A stretch of DNA of 8,131 bases from Comamonas sp. lk. GTDB taxonomy: Bacteria > Pseudomonadota > Gammaproteobacteria > Burkholderiales > Burkholderiaceae_C. Below are positions 5,695 to 8,131 of the stretch, piece by piece. The position numbers and the translations under genes were made by a program. The notes below the pieces were generated by a model, which made no database searches, was not told the origin of the DNA, and worked only from the letters and a program-made list of their open reading frames with translations. The first letter of the stretch is position 1, and each line of letters begins with the position of its first letter. The stretch spans positions 1-8,131 of the forward strand of contig CAMDKE010000114.1 in NCBI GenBank assembly GCA_945901215.1. Reading direction: 5' to 3'.

Positions 5695-6831
5695 CTATTC
5701 CGCGCAGTTTCCCTGCCCTAAAGCCCAAGCGACGTGCTCCTCCACCAGCTCGCTTTGGCCACTGAGCCTGCGCTCCAAGGCAGCGCGCAACCCATCCCCG
5801 CCCTGCCCCGCGGCCAGCGCATTACCCGCGGCCACCGCCACATTGCGCAGCCAGCGTGCGTGGCCGATGCGCCGGATCGGGCTGCCTTCAGTGCGTTGTA
5901 AAAATTCGGCCTCGGTCCAGTCCAAGAGCGCGGCCAGGGTTTGGCCGGTCAGGCCCGCACGCTCGTCAAAGTCGGTCAGGCGGCTAACCTGGGCAAACTT
6001 GTTCCAGGGGCAAGCCAGCTGGCAGTCGTCGCAGCCGTAGATGCGGTTGCCCATCAAGGGGCGCAGTTCGGGCGCAATCGCTCCCGCGTGTTCGATGGTC
6101 AGGTAGGAAATGCAGCGCCGTGCGTCCAACTGGTGAGGTGCCACGATGGCTTGCGTGGGACAGGCGACCATGCAGGAATTGCAAGTACCGCAATGCGGCT
6201 CCACCGGCGCTGTGGGCTGCAGCGCCACATCCACATAAATTTCGCCCAAAAAGAACATGGACCCGGCCTCGCGGTTGAGCACCAGCGTGTGTTTGCCGCG
6301 CCAGCCCTGGCCGCTGCGGGTGGCGAGCTCGGCCTCCAACACCGGGGCCGAATCGGTAAACGCGCGGTGGCCCAGCGGCCCCAAGTGCGCGGCTAGTTTT
6401 TCAGCCAACTGCTGCAGACGGCTTCGCATGACCTTGTGGTAGTCCCGCCCCCGGGCGTAAAGGGATACGGTGCCGGTGTCGGGGTGGTTCAGGCGGTCAA
6501 ATTCCACTGCCTGCCAGCCTTCGGGCGTGTCGCGCGGCAGGTAGTCCATGCGGGCGGTGATGACGCTCAGGGTGCCATGCACCAGTTCAGGCGGGCGGGC
6601 GCGCTTGAGGCCGTGGCGCTCCATGTAGTCCATGTCGCCATGAAAACCCTGCTTCAGCCATGCCAGCAGGCCGGGCTCGGCATCAGAGAGATCGACTCCG
6701 GCCACGCCAATTTGGGAGAATCCCAGCGCCTGGCCCCATGAACGCAACTGCGCGAGCAAAGCAGCAGCTTGTTCAGGGCTTTTTCCAGGGCCATCTTTTG
6801 GAGTGCTAGTCTGCGCGTTATGGATCTTCAC
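5695..6831 (-). CDS. queG: Epoxyqueuosine reductase QueG
   Basis: A cobalamin- and [4Fe-4S]-dependent cytosolic enzyme for the last step of queuosine synthesis, reducing epoxyqueuosine to queuosine in the tRNA wobble position. With the GTG at 6831 it is 378 aa, close to E. coli QueG (379). Visible motifs are GFSQIGVAG (37-45), GFHGDMDYMERH (62-73), SLYARGRDYHKVMR (123-136), and FTDSAPVLE (158-166) with D160 as the likely catalytic acid. The first cluster motif has C214, C217, C220 and C224 (CGTCNSCMVACPTQAI); C240 follows, then C267, C270 and C274 (GCDDCQLACPWNKF). A HEAT-like C-terminal part (RRIGHARWLRNVAVAAGNAL) completes it. All eight cluster cysteines are present. The start is uncertain: GTG 6831 overlaps the divergent tsaE start by 12 bp, while TTG 6759 would avoid this and give 354 aa. 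Confidence 0.93.
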   Translation of the reverse strand: MKIHNAQTSTPKDGPGKSPEQAAALLAQLRSWGQALGFSQIGVAGVDLSDAEPGLLAWLKQGFHGDMDYMERHGLKRARPPELVHGTLSVITARMDYLPRDTPEGWQAVEFDRLNHPDTGTVSLYARGRDYHKVMRSRLQQLAEKLAAHLGPLGHRAFTDSAPVLEAELATRSGQGWRGKHTLVLNREAGSMFFLGEIYVDVALQPTAPVEPHCGTCNSCMVACPTQAIVAPHQLDARRCISYLTIEHAGAIAPELRPLMGNRIYGCDDCQLACPWNKFAQVSRLTDFDERAGLTGQTLAALLDWTEAEFLQRTEGSPIRRIGHARWLRNVAVAAGNALAAGQGGDGLRAALERRLSGQSELVEEHVAWALGQGNCAE

Positions 6832-7329
6832 CCCGCGATTGTAAAAACCCCGCCTCTGGCACTTACCTGGGCCGATGAGGCGGCGACCGAGGCCTTTGCC
6901 CAAGGGCTGGCGCGCCGGCCGGGGTTAGCCCAAGCTTTCATCGCGCTTCGTGGCGATCTGGGTGCGGGCAAAACCACGCTGGTACGCCACCTGCTGCGCG
7001 CACTGGGCGTACAAGGCCGGGTGAAAAGCCCCACTTACGCAGTGGTCGAACCGTACGAACTGCCGGGCCTCAACCTCTGGCACTTTGACTTTTACCTCTT
7101 TGGCGACGCCCGCGAGTGGGAAGACGCCGGCTTTAGAGACATCTTCGCCAGCTCCGGCCTCAAGCTGGCCGAGTGGCCAGAAAAAGCTGCCCAGGTGCTG
7201 CCGGTGATCGACTTGGACATCACCTTAGTCGCCCTGCCCAACGGCGCGCGCCATGTGACGCTGGTGGCCCGCACTCCCACTGGTGAAGGTTTGCTGCGCG
7301 GCCCTGATACCAAAGCCGTACCAGTATGA
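6820..7329 (+). CDS. tsaE: tRNA t6A biosynthesis ATPase TsaE
   Basis: A 169-aa cytosolic P-loop ATPase that works with TsaB, TsaD and TsaC to make N6-threonylcarbamoyl-adenosine at position 37 of ANN-decoding tRNAs. It has the Walker [10 protein letters not shown] (45-53, K51 and T52), the SPTY switch (70-73), HFDFY (88-92) with D90 as the Walker B acid, and LAEWPE (116-121) with E118 and W119 in the place of the family's conserved E-W pair. Length fits the family. ATG 6820 is chosen because the upstream in-frame residues are not TsaE-like; GGAG at 6800-6803 lies 16 nt away, further than ideal. Its stop overlaps the start of the amidase gene as ATGA, so the two are coupled. The same tsaE-amidase order is found in E. 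coli. Confidence 0.93.
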   Translation: MDLHPAIVKTPPLALTWADEAATEAFAQGLARRPGLAQAFIALRGDLGAGKTTLVRHLLRALGVQGRVKSPTYAVVEPYELPGLNLWHFDFYLFGDAREWEDAGFRDIFASSGLKLAEWPEKAAQVLPVIDLDITLVALPNGARHVTLVARTPTGEGLLRGPDTKAVPV

Positions 7330-8131
7330 AGCGGCGCAGCCTGGTGCAGCAAGGTGCTCTGGTGCTCACGCTGGGCCTGATGCAACGCGGCGTGCTAGGG
7401 GTCCAAAACGCTACCATCTTGACCGTGCGCGTCTGGCCGGCACCCGAGTATTCGCGCGTGACCATCGAGTCTGACACAGCCCTGAGCGCCACCCAAACGC
7501 TTGTGACGAGCCCGCCACGGCTGGCGGTCGACATTGCCGGAGTAACGCTCAACCCGGCCCTCAAAGAATTGGTGGCCAAGGTCAAGGCCGACGACCCCAA
7601 TATCGACGGCATTCGCGTGGGACAGTATTCGGCCAACGTGGTGCGCCTGGTGATTGACCTTAAACAAGGCGTGCGCCCGCAAGTGTTCACCCTGGCCCCC
7701 GTGGCCGCCTACCAGCACCGTTTGGTGTTGGACCTGTATCCGCTGCACAACATCGACCCGCTGGACGCACTGGTAGCGCAAATTGCGCAACCAAAGCCAG
7801 CGCCCGCCGCCTCCGCACCGGCGGCCAGCGACCCGCTCGGGGAACTGATGGCGCAGCGCCTGGCGAAAGCGGTGCAGCCTGCCGCGTCCGCTGGCCCTGC
7901 CACACCAGCCACAGCCGCCGCGGCGCCTCCGATCAGCGCTGGCAGCCCCGGCGCCAACCTGACCCAGGGCCCGTCTTACCTCAGCACCGACCGGCTCATC
8001 ATCATCGCCTTGGACCCCGGCCACGGCGGCGAAGACCCAGGCGCCATTGGCCCGGGCGGCACGCAAGAGAAAGACGTGGTGCTGAAACTCGCCTTTTTGC
8101 TACGCGACCGCATCAACGCCGCCAGCGTCAA
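7326..8131 (+). CDS. amiC: N-acetylmuramoyl-L-alanine amidase AmiC-type, 5' part
   Basis: A periplasmic zinc amidase that cuts the peptide from the glycan strand of murein so that daughter cells can separate. The first 268 codons are present and the gene runs off the window. The N-terminus [10 protein letters not shown] with a hydrophobic stretch looks like a twin-arginine export signal, as in E. coli AmiC, though the core is short. An AMIN domain (about 32-138) would target the septum. A long Ala/Pro linker follows (about 155-215). The Amidase_3 domain begins at [11 protein letters not shown] (225-235) with zinc ligand H233 and continues to E248 in TQEKDVV, the likely second ligand. The remaining ligands and the catalytic glutamate lie beyond the edge. 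The ATG overlaps the tsaE stop as ATGA. Confidence 0.9.
   Translation, partial: MKRRSLVQQGALVLTLGLMQRGVLGVQNATILTVRVWPAPEYSRVTIESDTALSATQTLVTSPPRLAVDIAGVTLNPALKELVAKVKADDPNIDGIRVGQYSANVVRLVIDLKQGVRPQVFTLAPVAAYQHRLVLDLYPLHNIDPLDALVAQIAQPKPAPAASAPAASDPLGELMAQRLAKAVQPAASAGPATPATAAAAPPISAGSPGANLTQGPSYLSTDRLIIIALDPGHGGEDPGAIGPGGTQEKDVVLKLAFLLRDRINAASV

Overview
The window looks like a GC-rich betaproteobacterial chromosome, probably Burkholderiales and most likely Comamonadaceae (Rhodoferax/Polaromonas-like). That placement is inferred from protein resemblance, an orphan Bug/TctC-type binding protein, the queG <> tsaE-amiC order, and dense palindromic intergenic repeats. No rRNA, tRNA or CRISPR array was seen.

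Layout. Positions 1-246 hold the 3' end of an EamA/DMT-type membrane transporter. Positions 247-616 are a gene-free convergent gap filled with nested palindromes: two perfect GC-rich hairpins flanking a long 35-bp inverted repeat. On the minus strand follow xerD (617-1570, chromosome-dimer resolution recombinase) and, upstream of it, a tctC-like periplasmic solute-binding gene (1567-2541). The tctC stop and the xerD TTG start overlap in TTGA, so the two are probably cotranscribed. An AEC-family permease (2648-3568, plus strand) diverges from tctC.

Positions 3569-5694 look like an accessory insert between conserved genes. The insert begins with a decayed, unrecognised coding remnant (in-frame stop at 3917-3919). 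Next is a striking regulatory array in which the 9-mer GTTTCCGGC and its complement occur four times as two 40-bp palindromes exactly 60 bp apart. This array runs up to 3 nt before the ATG of a 329-aa nucleotidyltransferase-fold protein resembling the GSU2403/NTP_transf_8 family (4187-5176). A lower-GC stretch of about 0.5 kb with no convincing gene closes the insert.

The right end is core genome in an arrangement I recall from E. coli as well: queG (minus strand, queuosine tRNA modification) head-to-head with tsaE (t6A37 tRNA modification ATPase), which overlaps by ATGA with the start of an AmiC-type N-acetylmuramoyl-L-alanine amidase cut off by the window end. The core genes are ordinary. 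The most interesting part is the orphan nucleotidyltransferase with its phased palindromic operator array, which could be a self-regulated toxin-antitoxin or defence-type gene, although the sequence alone does not prove that.
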